From Istiophorus platypterus (lineage: Eukaryota > Chordata > Actinopteri > Istiophoriformes > Istiophoridae): 64,000 nucleotides of DNA. Position numbers and translations under genes: made by a program. Position 1 is the stretch's first letter, and the number at the start of each line of letters is the position of its first letter. Shown here one piece after another: positions 44,540 to 56,250 of the stretch. The stretch is from contig CM029131.1 in NCBI GenBank assembly GCA_016859345.1, positions 10,974,099 to 11,038,098 on the forward strand, read 5' to 3'. Under the pieces are notes generated by a model. It worked only from the letters and a program-made list of their open reading frames with translations. It ran no database searches and had not been told where the DNA came from.

Positions 44540-45600
44540 CGTCAGCAAAAAAAAATGGCAATCGATAAAAGTCAAATAAAAGACGAGAAAAGCTCCCCGA
44601 TAAGTGTGTTTTTAAGGATTGATTTAAAAGAAGTCACTGACTCTGCTGACCTGATTTCCTCAGGCGATGCGATCCATAGCTCCGGGGCTATGAATGTGAA
44701 TGCTCTTTCACCTCAAGTGACTGATAAAAGCCCTGTGCCCGTGGATCTCAGGCTAACATACTGGCTCAGTTCTAAAACATACTGGGAACCAGTGCAAGGA
44801 GGCTAAAACAGGTGTGATGTGGTCACATCTCTGTTGCAGTAGTCGAGGCGTGCGGAGTTGAAGGCATGTGAAAAGGTCTGTGTCTTTGAAAGATAAAATA
44901 TTGTGTTTTGGAAATATTTCTAAGACTTTAAAAAATAAATAAATGACAGCACAGTTTTTCCATGTGCTGCTCAAAGCTTAAGTTACTATCAAACCAAACG
45001 CCAAGATTCTTTGCAACAGGCCCCGATGTCTTCCATCGGGGAACCAGCAGATGGCAGGATTTATTTTTCTATGTGCTGTGAACAAATTACGACGACGTCC
45101 GTTCTGCTCGAGTTGAGCTGCGGGGAAATTTTGTGACATCGGGTTTTTCCGACATCGCGTAGGCAGTGATGTAGTGAACTCAGCCTGCCAGAATCAATGG
45201 CTCCAACGGGCAGGTACATCTGCGTGTCATCAGCATAACAATGAAAGGAAAAGCCATGTTAATGGATTATATGTCCCAGGGGGGGAAGCGTGTACAGAGA
45301 AAATAAAAGTGGTTCCAAAACTGACCCCTGAGGGACGCCATTCTTGACAGCAGCAAAACTGACACGAAGGTTATTAATGGAGACGCAGAAGCTCCAGTTT
45401 TAACAGCCATGAAGAGAACCATTTCAAAGCCGTAGATATTCCTACCCATCGCCTCGGCCTGATTAACGGAGAGTTGTGATCAACTGTGTCAAAGACAGCG
45501 CGGCTGTCCAGGAGAGCGAGGACTGAGAACATCCCATCATCAGCAGGCATTAAAAGGTCATTAGTCAATCTGAGAAGGGCAGCCTGTGTTATGATGCTTG
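44540..45600 (-). pseudogene. L2-clade non-LTR retrotransposon (LINE) reverse transcriptase, 5'-truncated and broken
   Basis: Reading the minus strand from 45600 down, blocks appear in the order expected for the reverse transcriptase of L2-type fish LINEs. These are LLRLTNDLLM, then LLDSRAVFDTVDHN (about 45525-45475), then GVPQGSVLEPLLFSLY (about 45345-45295), then the catalytic YADD box followed by TQMYLPV (YADD at 45237-45226). The C-terminal RCDHITPVLASLHWFPVCF (about 44835-44775) and a terminal SVTSFKSILKN-type segment (about 44640-44600) follow. The blocks fall in several frames with stops, so no protein can be made. The upstream endonuclease domain is absent, as is usual for 5'-truncated copies. 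The catalytic AD pair is intact, but this does not imply activity. Confidence 0.85.
45226..45237 (-). other. Reverse transcriptase YADD box of the LINE fossil
   Basis: On the minus strand these twelve bases encode Tyr-Ala-Asp-Asp, the metal-binding catalytic box of reverse transcriptases, followed by a TQMYLP segment typical of the L2 clade. Confidence 0.85.
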
Positions 45601-46819
45601 GGAACGCCGGACTGAAATTACTGGACAGTGGCAGTTAATAACATATTAATTCTTGCTGAATGCACCTCATTTATATAGCCTTTGACTTAATTGAATGTAA
45701 GAACAAATTAACTTGGACATAAGAGGATAGTTTAATATCACCGCACTATTAGTATAGTAAATAGTACACTCGTGCAGGCCTGCATGGTGTCTGGGGGCGA
45801 CAAAATCTACTCCTTGGCCTTAAAGGCCCTTTCACTTTATAAAAACCGGTGCGATCGGATGATAAGTCACACTGAAATGACAAGAAACACTCCAGTGTAT
45901 AACTAGAGCCCAACCCCTTGATTCGGGATGTCAGCTGCAACAGTGTCTCCTGCAGCCAGCTGCTTCTCTGCCTGACACCGTGAGTGTTTTGCAGCGATAA
46001 AAACATGAACCCGAAGCCCAGAGAATAGCGAGTCGGGAAAGAGGGAGTCAGAGATAGAGAGGCCCAGCGGGGAGGTGTCAGTCCCGGGCACGGATGAAGC
46101 CGTTAGCCCCCGCTAATGGATGTCCTGATCCTGGAGGTTGGTGGTCACCGGGGTCAGCTTCGGCACACATTACACCTCCAAGACAAACCTCCCAGGACTG
46201 TCAGTGCGGACAGAAGAAAGACAAATGAAGAGGAGGGGGCGAGATGAAGGAAGAGGGAGCTGGAGACGCGTACGGACAAAAAGAGCAGAGAGAAAAGAGC
46301 TGGGCTCAGTGGCGAGAGGCTGCGAGGGAAGAAGTGTTTTCTGCTGAAAGGCGAGGGGAGTGTGTGAGAGTGAGAGATCTGCCTGTCCTGAAATGACTTG
46401 ATATGTTCTTGTCAGTCTTAATCTCTGGGTGTTGTGGAGGAGGGGGACGGGGGGGGGTTGAGGCGCACAGTAATCTTCTTCACAAGCAAACGGACAGAGC
46501 TCGCCGCTTCCCAGCCTGTATTCAATTCCTCAGCCATCTCCAGTCCACTTCATACGAACACGTCCTCTTTTACGCACGTCCCTCCTCGGAAGCGGCGGCG
46601 TGCACGCGTAGAAAAGACAAAACAAGGGGTGGACGAAAGGGTGATTCACATCCCTTCTTTCGCCCCCCCCCTTTCTCCCGTTCCTCTCGTTCACTCATTT
46701 ACATCGGCCATTATCTGTGTGTATATTGAACGCGGCGAGATAAAGAGAGAGGGAGAGGAAAACAAGTGCTGGGGAGGGGGGAAAAAAGAAGAAACAATAA
46801 AAAGAGGCAGAGGAGGCGC
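45601..46819. other. Unannotated intergenic sequence
   Basis: No gene is supported. The LINE homology fades at about 45600. Purine-rich stretches lie at 46200-46350 and 46735-46815. Minor frames of 60-137 codons lack recognisable motifs. Confidence 0.5.
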
Positions 46820-47115
46820 AGCGATGTTTGAATCAATTACATCCTAAAGAATCTTTCATTTGCATCCGTATCTGTTCAAAACCTGAACAAATGCCAGATG
46901 CCTTTGTGTGTCCAGTTATTTATAGTGGGTGTTTTTTCCTCTCCTAATTGTGCAGGAAATATCAAATTTGCATAGAGTGATTATTGTTGATTGTTTATCT
47001 AGCCGTCAGGACGTTTCAATATTCGAAGGCTGACAGGTTGTCAAGTACTTAAAACTCATTTATTTGGGGGAAATTTGCATGTAATTTGGTGGTAATGAGG
47101 GGGATGTCTGTGGTC
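46820..47115. promoter_or_regulatory. Candidate enhancer with three POU octamers
   Basis: Unique AT-rich sequence carries ATTTGCAT three times in the same orientation, at 46858-46865, 46966-46973 and 47073-47080. The spacing is 108 and 107 bp. Other motifs include CTCCTAATTGTGC, GATTATTGTTGATTG (SOX-like ATTGTT) and GTAATTTGGTGG. POU/SOX co-occupied enhancers of neural genes have this composition. No coding frame of note overlaps. Confidence 0.45.
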
Positions 47116-47959
47116 ATGGATTAGATGCCGGAGATGCTGCAGGGAAAAGAGGGAATCTGGCTGACTGGCATTCCTCCACTTGAAACACACGCTTTATCCT
47201 CAGCTTGGCTGCTGGGGTGATGCTAACGCTACCTAGCACCGCACATACCCAAACAACAGAGGATTGTATACAAACGCTTGGCATCGCCGTGGACTTAATA
47301 ACAGCGGCTGAAGCGAGCCAGCAGCACAGAGCTACCCAGGAGGAGTCGTGCTCAGCACTGTTCCGTCACCCTGCAAATAAAATATGCATGTAAACAAAGT
47401 AGCTACAGTATTTCTCGGCACAGCAGATGCTAACTTGTCTTGCTCACGCATACATTTATACTGTAAAGTTCTCGGAGGAAAGGCAGTTTTAAAGCGATGG
47501 CATTCACAGATGATGAACAGAAAAAAGCTGGTCCCTAATAGCAGCCAGGTAAAGAACATTAAGAAGTGAAATTAACTCTATTAACTATAATGGCCTAAAG
47601 TGGAAATTCAGCATAATATACATTTGCAGGCTAATGTCATATTCACTATATTATCCACTGGGTTCATCATAAGAGAAATACTGTTCTTCCCATTAAATAA
47701 TCCCAATATATTCTACTTTGCCTTTCTTTTGTTGGGCATTTTTTGATAAAACTCTTGACATTTCACACTATAGACCTGCCAGAATAGACAGGATTTATTC
47801 CCTTTAGGCTTTTAATGTGAAGCATCTGTGCAGGAAGTCTCGAGTTTCCCTTGATTGTGTGTTAGTGCTGAGCAAAGTAGGAAAGCTAGCAAGTATCATG
47901 TAAGTGACAGAGAGGATTTCTGTTAAAAACAAAGAGAAAAGATCTGCAACAAAGGTGGG
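47116..47959. other. Unannotated intergenic sequence
   Basis: Unique AT-balanced DNA without a recognised gene or repeat. It may hold further regulatory sequence. Confidence 0.5.
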
Positions 47960-48300
47960 TGATGCCTGACATGACCGTATCACTGCACTTATGGATTCAG
48001 TGCCGTGGGAATGCATATCATGCAGAATTTATTGACACAACGGTAAACACCAGCAAATTAAACAGCACCAGCGGCAGATTAAAACGGGATTAGATGAGAA
48101 AACAGCTCAGAAAAACATGATAAAACACACCTATTAAACAGCGGGAATTAAAGTAAAGGCCTGTTTTTGACATAAGCCTTTTTCAAATACAGCCCTGGTT
48201 GTTTCCGCAGTGGAGCTAAATAAACTATTTGAGGATTTTCTGGATTCAGTTTGATCTGTTTACATCAGCAACGCCGATGAATGTATAGTCCTAATTTTTT
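47960..48300. promoter_or_regulatory. Candidate conserved non-coding element
   Basis: About 340 bases of unique sequence contain CAGCAAATTAAACAGCACC, GCAGATTAAAACGGGATTAG and GGGAATTAAAGTAAAGGCC. ATTA-type motifs are dense, there are no simple repeats and coding frames are very short. Confidence 0.35.
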
Positions 48301-48759
48301 GCCATATTACAAATGTTTCTGCTCAAATGAGTCATTTCCAACTTGGACAGATAAATCGCCTGAATTGATACAAAACCTTTGGAAAACAGTTTGTCTCCCC
48401 CCACTCATCCACCAAATCCCATTTGAAAGTCTGATTAATTGTGTTTTAATAACAAGCAGAGAGCACACCCCACCCATTCCCGCGATGTGGACCAGAGAAG
48501 CGGTCTCCCACTGGGGGTTTTTGTGCACTGTTTGTTGCCGTTAACTGCATTGTCTTTCATTATCAGTCCTTGGCTTCATCTTTCATCTAGCAAGGTACTG
48601 GACGCGGCGGGCTAATGAGTAAACATAGCTCGGGGCGACTGGGAAGCGCACAGACAGAAACCCAACTTTGATGAGTGGCTTGTTTGTTTATCCCGCTCGG
48701 AAAAAAAATTTAAAAAATTGTAATTCTAACGGTCTGATTCACCTGTCACAGGCGCGTTC

Positions 48760-49660
48760 AGACCTTGGGAGGACCGGCTCTAGCAGCGGGTTAGTCTCCG
48801 GCCGGGATGAGATACGAGCCGGGGCCGCGCGCCGCGCGCCACACGTACGCAGGCGTGAAACTTTTGTTAAAAACATTCGCCGCGTTTTTACCTCCAGCCC
48901 AAGGTCATCTTCAAAAGGGAGACTCTGCAAAGCGAGCCTCAGTTCTCGGCTCGCGGACAGACAGACAGACAGACACAGACGGACAGGCCGGCCGGCTGAC
49001 TGGCTGACTGGCTGAGCGGCTGGCTGACTCACTCGCCGAGAATATGAGGAAAATATAGCGGCGAGAGCTCGCCAGACACCCACAAGAGCGACTCCCACAC
49101 CTTTGTGACTCACTCAAAGTCACCCCCGACTCCGAGGTTAAACGCTCTCTGTATTTCCCTCTTAAATATAGATCTGTCCCTGAGCCGGGGCTTTAGCCTC
49201 TGTGAATACGAGCCACTTGGGCGGACATATCTACTGTATGCATGTGTGTGTGCGCCTCTCTCTCCTTCTCTAATGCGCTTATATCTCTTTGTGAGTGAGA
49301 GCATTTGTGTGTGTGCATGTGTGTTCATATGACTTTTTTTTTTTTTTTTCTTTTCTCTTTTCTAAAAGGGTGAGTGAGGATAATCGGCCCCCGGCGCACC
49401 GGACTAAAAGGCCGGGTCAGAGTTTTAAAGAGAAGCTATGTATTTCCCATCCCCGGGTAACGGCGATGAAGTGGGCCCTTGTGACTCAACCTGAGAGCGT
49501 GAAAAGGGCCTCAGAGGGGACCCGCCATCGCCGGCCCTCTCTTTTATTGTCCTAACGGCTGCCTGAGCCGCGGCGAAGCGAGGGGAGGGAGAAAGGAGTG
49601 GAGCGGTGGAGAGCTCTCAGTGCTCTACCTACCCAGCAGCCGCTCTCCACCATGAAAGCC
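48760..49660. promoter_or_regulatory. CpG-rich region, possible promoter
   Basis: CpG-rich sequence with an alternating GC run (about 48824-48842), CAGA/GACA repeats (48957-48980) and a GGCTGACT repeat (48993-49030) extends to the candidate exon at 49652. A T-run at about 49335-49350 interrupts it. Frames are low-complexity on both strands. Confidence 0.25.
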
Positions 49661-49663
49661 CAG
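49652..49663 (+). other. Candidate four-codon first coding exon
   Basis: CCACCATGAAAGCCCAG is followed by GTAATG: a Kozak-type start context, four codons (Met-Lys-Ala-Gln) and a consensus splice donor at 49664. It lies at the end of a CpG-rich stretch and is followed by a TG repeat in the putative intron. The matching second exon is not found in the window. The encoded N-terminus is too short to name a gene. Chance occurrence is quite possible. Confidence 0.15.
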
Positions 49664-49722
49664 GTAATGTCCTCCGCTCGGCGCGATAACATTTCAGAGA
49701 ACACGCCAGCCTCGGCTCCTGC

Positions 49723-49775
<53 letters not shown>

Positions 49776-52270
49776 TGGGACCAGTTATAGCTCTGCCATT
49801 GTTGCGGTGAAATTATTGACTGCGGCAGCCACTGGTCACCGTCGTGTGTCTAGATCCTTGTTTCCTCTGATGGGGCCACAAACTGCATTTGTTTCCATAT
49901 AGAACTGAACCAAAAAGGCTATAAAGCTGCAGGTTTTTGAGTTTGATGGAGACGCTGCTGCCGATGGTTGCCTCCATTACGCCTTGTTACCTCAGCAGCT
50001 ACTTTATCTGGACGGGAAACTTGCAGCACAAAGGTTTGGAAGTTAGGTGCAGTTTCACATGGAAGTTCAGTGCCGGTTTGCTGGAGGCCAAGACTCGGTG
50101 CGCTGTATTTTCGGAGTTATGTTCCTTTGGATATTGCTTTTTAAATCACTTTGCTTTGAAAATTAATAGAAGTTGGGGGAACTTGACCAGTTTTACAAAG
50201 TTCGGCCTATGATAGCCCTTAGATAATGTCGTCTGTGGCTCTGGAGGAGGTTTGTCAAGCCTCAGGAAACAACATTGGTAATGTCAGGCGACCCCCCCCC
50301 CCCCCATCCTGCCCCCAGTTTGTAAATATGGCCTTTTTATTGTGCAATAAACACATCTTGTCTTTCCTGTAATGGTCCACAAGAAGAGTGAGTAGTGAAA
50401 ATGGGACTTTTAATGAAGAGTGGTTAATACTAAACTCTGTATGTGTTTATCTTGGTCTTATCTACCAGTACAGTACCAGGTTTGGGGCGAAATAACTCTG
50501 AGGAATTAAATTTGTGTTTGATGTAGCTTAATTCTTAATCTACATTTCAGCACCAGGAGCTGTCCACAGTATGGACACCATAGTCCACCGCCACCATAGT
50601 TAATACTGGAGGAGCCAAAATAATTTTCGGCCAAGGGCCAGAATTGGTTCGTAGGTTGCTGTTCGCTTTCCCTCTAATCTAACCGGATGAGTAGGTACAG
50701 ACCAGTTGTGTCCTGCTGTTGTGGACTATTATATGTCCCTAACCTGTGTGGGTCTGCAGGGCCAGTTGGAGTCCAGCTTAGAGTGGTAGCCAACAAGAAC
50801 TGGGACTCAGGGAATTAAGGTATCGGCACCGGGAGAAAGTGCTTTGACCGGGTTTTTGTAAAAGCCACTTTTAGGCTACTCTGTGACTGTACATGCCTGT
50901 TTATTATAACCAATTAAAGTTAGTCTCCAGTCAAGAAAGCAGTTTAGAGAGTAGTGCAGCAAGTCCCATAAAGCAAAGACTTCAGGGACCTCGAACACTG
51001 TTGCACTGGTCGTGTATATCAAGGTGGGTGGCAGCTATCAAACCCCAACAGCTGGACTGGGAAAATAATGCTGTGCCTCATGCAAATGCTCCACGTGGGG
51101 GGTGTTTATATCTTTTTTTGTAATTTTTTAAAAATTCGATCATCAGTCGGTCTCAGTCTTCCGCTTCGTGCCTTTCTAGTAATAAAAAAAACCACAAAAA
51201 ACCACAGGCCGTCCGGGCTCTCGTGGGACAGTCAGCCGGAGCCGGTGATTGTCGCCACAACCGGTCCGTCTCGGCGCTTGTCAGCGACATAGCATTGTTA
51301 ATTCTCCTCACTGTACGCTGCGTTGACAGCAGAGACGGCAAAATATCTAAACGTTGACACGGCTGACATCGTGACAGGCTGACAGAAATATGAATCGGAG
51401 GTTTGTATGTGTTTCACAGATGATCTATAAATAAGTGGTTTGGATGGGATTTATAAAGTATGTGCACCCCATTAGTTTTTTCCCTCTTTTTCTTCTTTTC
51501 TGGGCTCTGCTTTGCTGTTTCTTGTATTACTTCTTCTCTTCCCCTCTTTTTTGACTACACCTCCCTCCAGCATCCCTCCCTCCAGCATCTCTCTCTCTCT
51601 CTCTCTCACTCTGTCTCCGTCTCCCTCTCTTTCTCTCTGGATGGCTGCCTACCTCTGTGCCTGTGTCTGGGAGTTGGCTGGGGCAGAAATAAACCACAGT
51701 AATGGCTTTGCTTTGCTGCTAATCTTGTCATAAGAAGGTGCGGCCCTGGGAGGATAGCTCCTCGCGTGTGATATCCTAATTTAAACATCAAAAGATTCCA
51801 TCATTAGGAAGCGCGTGTCTAGCCCCAGTTTTCAAGGGAAATTATTACATCTTCCCACCGCAAAAGTGTAATGCAGGAAGACATTTCTGTCAAGTGCACA
51901 CGCAGACGCACACACACGCAAATCTCACCGGACTTGATGTTTGTGCACTTGAAGGAAAACATCATCATTAGCAGCTTTCTCTTGTGATAGACGGAGCGAT
52001 GGCTCCCGGTGTCGCAGCCCGCTGCCGGCTCCGAATGATAGCCCTCATTTTGGAGTCGGCTGCTTTGGGGACGGGATCGGCTAAGTGGGATCCGGCCCGC
52101 CTCCCGACGGCTCCTCTGGTGGGCCCCCCCCCCGCCGCTGCCGCCGCCGTCACGCCGGATCTGATGCGTGTCGTGCGGCAAGGGAGCGCCGGGCGCCGCG
52201 GCACCTGGCTAATATTGTCACACACACCGTGACAGGTGCAAACACAGACAAGTTAAAGTGTGCGTGTAGC
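49664..52270. other. Unannotated sequence
   Basis: No exon is recognised. It contains (TG)24 at 49726-49774, a C-run at about 50291-50304, unique DNA to 51500, and CT-rich sequence at 51535-51640. A CpG/CCG-rich block at about 52000-52200 carries an artefactual 120-codon minus frame. One POU octamer (ATGCAAAT) lies at 51080-51087. Confidence 0.5.
49726..49774. repeat. (TG)24 microsatellite
   Basis: A perfect TG run of 49 bp. Confidence 0.97.
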
Positions 52271-52316
52271 AGCAGGTGAGCATACATTTATAGCTATAAA
52301 TGTATGCTCACCTGCT
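52271..52316. repeat. Perfect 46-bp palindrome
   Basis: Two 23-base arms (AGCAGGTGAGCATACATT... and its exact reverse complement) meet with no spacer at a TAG/CTA centre between 52293 and 52294. Homology stops at 52270/52317, although shifting three bases shows the left flank carries an extra AGC-like unit. Confidence 0.98.
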
Positions 52317-54000
52317 ATTAAAGACATTTAGGTTATGACCTTTTTCTATGGAACCTCACACAGTTTAGCAGCGTGTGTAGCTACAAAAGACATACTAGTG
52401 TTTCACAAGCTTGATTCCATCATTGTTTTAGACTCTGTCTTTTTAAGACCTGACAACTGTAAACCTGAATCTGCAGCTCGCCGCAGCTCTGAGAGGTAGT
52501 TTAGCATCTTTCAGCTTCTTGCTTTAATTTAATGGCCGATCATTTTCTCATCTCCGTCACCCACCCTGTTTCCAGCCATCGTCGGCAGCCGTTCCCTGCC
52601 AAACATTTCCAGCCAAACACCGAACGGCACCAGCCAAAAATGACATCGAGGTATTTCTTCTGCAAAAACCTCATGGGTTCTAACCTCTTGAATATGTATT
52701 CTTATGCATTATGTGCATAGGAGAGCAGAGCAGTGCATTGAGAAACATAACTACCTGGCTGCATATTTTCAAGGTGCAGAATGCAAGGCTAACTGTGGCT
52801 AACGTAGGTTGCACAAAACTTTGTTTCTCAGAGTGAAAAACAGTTGCTGTAATATGTTATGTGCATGGGAGGCTGTTTGCCAACACATTCACCAGTATGT
52901 TGTATTGATAACTTGTTGCAGTTCCCGCAAGTAGCCAGACGATCGGGTTTAATGCCGACGACGTATGACGACGTCTGTTGATCCCCCGCCACAGTTTGAT
53001 CCCTGGCACCATGGAGGTGGCTTGGTCTGAATATGTTTGATTATAAAATATGAATAATGTACTTTACATTCATTGTCTCGTCAGTTTTCAGTGAGGTGGT
53101 GGTGGGGGGGGGGGGCTTGGACCCCCATTATTTCTAAAATCACAGCTACAGCCCTGTTTGGTCAGTGCGGTTTGTTTCAACACTCGGTAAATAGATTCAC
53201 AGTTAATGGATAAAGTGATAGAATATACTCTGGGCCTTTACTTTGAAATTGGGAGCCCATGACGATTCCAGTCTGTTGGTTGCAAAAGAAAGAGCCTCAA
53301 AACCGCTTGTTCAACTTCTGCGTGTTAGAGAATAGGTCTGTGTCATCCCGATACTGAAAGGTTTATACGTTTATACCGGCATCCACAAAGTCTCGCCGTC
53401 AGCAAGCTTCTCTTTTCGCAGCGTTTCAAGCAAAACCCGAGTCTCCAGCAGCCCCACGATATCAAAAGTGATCTGCTAATTTGAGACGTTCTCGCAATAA
53501 AAAAAAAAATGGCACTTTGAATCAAAGTGTGGAGTCGGTTAATAGGCTCTCCAACGGTTTGGCTCCCGTAATTTGAGTGTTCACAGGGGACGGCGCCCGG
53601 CGCATGTGATCCGTTGCTTCACAGCGGCACTTACGTCGAATTATTAGCCTGACTGATGACGGATTTAAGAGTGAATCAAGAAATACCATGTTCCATAAGA
53701 GAGTGGCATCAAAAGACCAAAGAGGTGTTTGCTCTTTCCGTTTCACTTTCAACCGTCTTTTAGTCTCTCGCTCTCTCCGCTGCTCGCTGTGCGTCTTTGT
53801 CTCTCTCTCTCTCTCTCTCTCTTCAGGAATAGTACTACAGTAGGTTTCATTTGCTGTATGATTTATTCATTGTTGTGTTTTTTTTTTTTTTTTCCCCTTC
53901 TCCTTGAATGTTTGGTGGAGAGGACAGGAAACTTTGAACCAGAGTACAAAGCAATGTATATTTGGGTCACACATTTTTCACATTTCTTCTGAGAGCTTTC
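52317..54000. other. Unannotated intergenic sequence
   Basis: No gene is supported. It contains AT-balanced unique DNA, a G-run at about 53103-53116, an A-run near 53500, a (CT)n run at 53801-53822 and a T-run at 53878-53893. Confidence 0.5.
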
Positions 54001-54064
54001 TGTGTGTGTGTGGTGTGGTGTGGTGTGGTGTGTGTGTGTGTGTGTGTGGTGTGTGTGTGTGTGC
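54001..54064. repeat. Compound TG and TGGTG microsatellite
   Basis: TG repeats enclose four TGGTG-type pentamer units and then a second TG run with a GG interruption. Confidence 0.95.
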
Positions 54065-54289
54065 ATGCACCCCCGTGCTCGAATGCTCTTTCCCTCTCCT
54101 CACTTTGTCTCCCTCCCTTTCTTCTGAGAGCTTGTCTGGTGACTGGGTCGACTCCTCTCCTCTCCGCCACGTTCGTCCTTGAAGTGAGAATCAGCAGGGT
54201 GCTCCGATCCGAGGGGAGGCTGGCGGGGGGACGGGGGTGTGTGTCGGGGTGTGTGTGTGTATGGGGGGGTTGCAGGGCAGAGAGGTTGG
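54065..54289. other. Unannotated intergenic sequence
   Basis: Mixed GC-rich DNA with a short GT-rich segment at about 54238-54262. No gene. Confidence 0.5.
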
Positions 54290-54420
54290 GAGCTAAATAA
54301 TGGATGATTTCTTATTGAAATAAAGGCCTGGTGAAAACGGAGGCATCGAGCATGTCATTACCTGGGAAACAGAGCAGAATGCTTAATCCTAAACACCGAG
54401 AGCCAGGCCACAGCAGAGCC
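54290..54420. promoter_or_regulatory. Candidate conserved non-coding element (short)
   Basis: Unique sequence with CTAAATAATGGATGATTTC and GCTTAATCC motifs sits between GC-rich blocks. A CpG-rich stretch with a CRE-like TTACGTCA (54564-54571) lies just downstream. Confidence 0.3.
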
Positions 54421-55984
54421 CCGCGTGGTCGGCTGGCGGCGGCGGCGGCCTCGGCCTCAGCTGCTCGGTGGAGTCGTCCCGGCGACGCAAAAATTCACCC
54501 TGATCCTGCGCCTGTTTTTTCGTTGTCACGACGAGCAACGCCGCGCATAGCGGCGTCGTGTCGTTACGTCAGCGTGACAGACCGAGCCGAGCGTGGCGGC
54601 TGCCTCCCCCTCCTCTTTTTATGTTCTCCCCACACTGTGACTTTGACCTAACACCGTCTTGGCTTGCGCTGATTGACTCACCAGTCATTAACCCCCTCTC
54701 CCCAACCGACCCCCTCCGCCACACCCAGACAAAACTTGTCTGGCCCGAAGCCAAGCTGTTAGAATATGAGCCAACGCTGAACCCGCGACACCACTTCCTC
54801 CTGGACGCGTCTCCGCCGCCGTCGCCCCGGCTCGCTCGTGCACACGCTCAGCAAATTCACACCTGAGGAAAGCTGTATATTTCCATCTAGTGTGAAAGTT
54901 CGCAAATAACAAGCCAAACAAAATATCATGTCGTAAGAGTGTGGTGTCAGGATCGGATCTTTTTTTTTTTTTTTGAACCATCCGCTCCACAAGTTATCTG
55001 CTTCGTTTTTTTTCCGAGGAGTTCATTATTCCAGCCCCACATCTTCTGACGGTATTTATGAATTACGAATTCGGAAATAAGCTGGAAACTCCAAAACAAA
55101 ATCGGGCTAACGACGTTAGCTGTAATTAAAATGGAGAAGTAGCAGGCTGCCACACTATTGGCTTGGAGAGAGATGTATTAGCGAGGCATATGGTTATGAT
55201 AATTAATCCCAGGACTACAGAGAAACAAATAAACACACACTAAACAAACAGGGGGGACCAGCTGAGGGCTGCAGGCGTGGGTACTTCTGGGGAGGAACCC
55301 AAAAAGATGGGGGGGGGGGTAGATTCTTATCGCCATTGCTGCAACCAAGATTATGAGTCACATATACACACACACAAAATGCATGAGTAAGGGAGGTATG
55401 ATGGAGCAGAAAGGAGCCGGGGGATGGAGGGAGAGGACCGAGAGATCGACCCCTTAAAGGAACCTCCTTGCATTAGGATCCATTTTTGAGTCCCCCCCCC
55501 AATAATAAATGTGTGGTTCTTCCCTTCGCCGACTTAGCACCAGTTAGCTCTCAAGCTGGAGCAGCGAACTCGACCATCACACGCTACTTCACGACAGCGG
55601 CACATCGCTGAGTTGCTAATATGAAGCCATTGCCGTTGACGGAGTTAGCCCTTATTTATTTATTTATTTGTTTGTTTGTTTCCCATAATTCAAACGGGCA
55701 TAAACAAAAAGACGCTCATCTTCTTACAGGCTCTGAAATGAACATCCAGCTCTCTGGTCCGGGCTTATGAATGACTGGAAACACTTCCTGGTTTTTTTGT
55801 TTTGTTTTTTTTTTTCCCCTCTTCTTCTTCCCAGTGTGATTCGGGGCTAAGAATGTGAAAGACGGAAACAGGAGAGTAGACGGGGAAGTGGAGCCATCCA
55901 GGCCCAGTGGCGTGTGAATAGACATGGCGAGGGGGGTTCGTGGTGAATCGGGACGAAGAGGCGCTGGGATAATGCCGTCTCTTT
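54421..55984. other. Unannotated intergenic sequence
   Basis: No gene is supported. It includes a CGG repeat at about 54436-54450, the CRE-like site at 54564-54571, a T-run at 54960-54974, a G-run at 55309-55318 and a TTTA/TTTG tetranucleotide repeat at 55652-55681. Confidence 0.5.
55652..55681. repeat. (TTTA)n(TTTG)n compound repeat
   Basis: Four TTAT-type units run into four TTTG units. Confidence 0.95.
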
Positions 55985-56250
55985 CCCTTCTATCTGCTCC
56001 CAGTTGGAGGATTCAGGGAGACAGAAGGGAATAGCTGCTAATAAGGCGCTGGGTGAAAGGCTTTGGGAAAGCTCCCCGTGGTGCCGGTCTGTAATGGAGA
56101 TAAGCGATGCCGTGTTGTTGTCTCACAAAAATCAACAAAGGGAACATGCGATGGGAGATTTGCGGCCGCGTCCCCAGCGAAAAGCGCGGGTGGGGGGGGG
56201 GGGGTGCTTTCACAGCGCCATAATGTTTAGCGGCATTAGAAATCATTAGG
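55985..56250. promoter_or_regulatory. Candidate conserved non-coding element
   Basis: Unique sequence with GCTGCTAATAAGGCG, CCATAATGTTTAGCGGC and GAAATCATTAGG motifs, broken only by a G-run at about 56192-56204. Non-coding by appearance. Confidence 0.35.

Noticed and set aside
54400..54650. Possible promoter-proximal exon around the CRE-like TTACGTCA
   Set aside because: A single CRE-like octamer and CpG richness are not enough. The frame here is Ala/Arg-rich with no recognised family.
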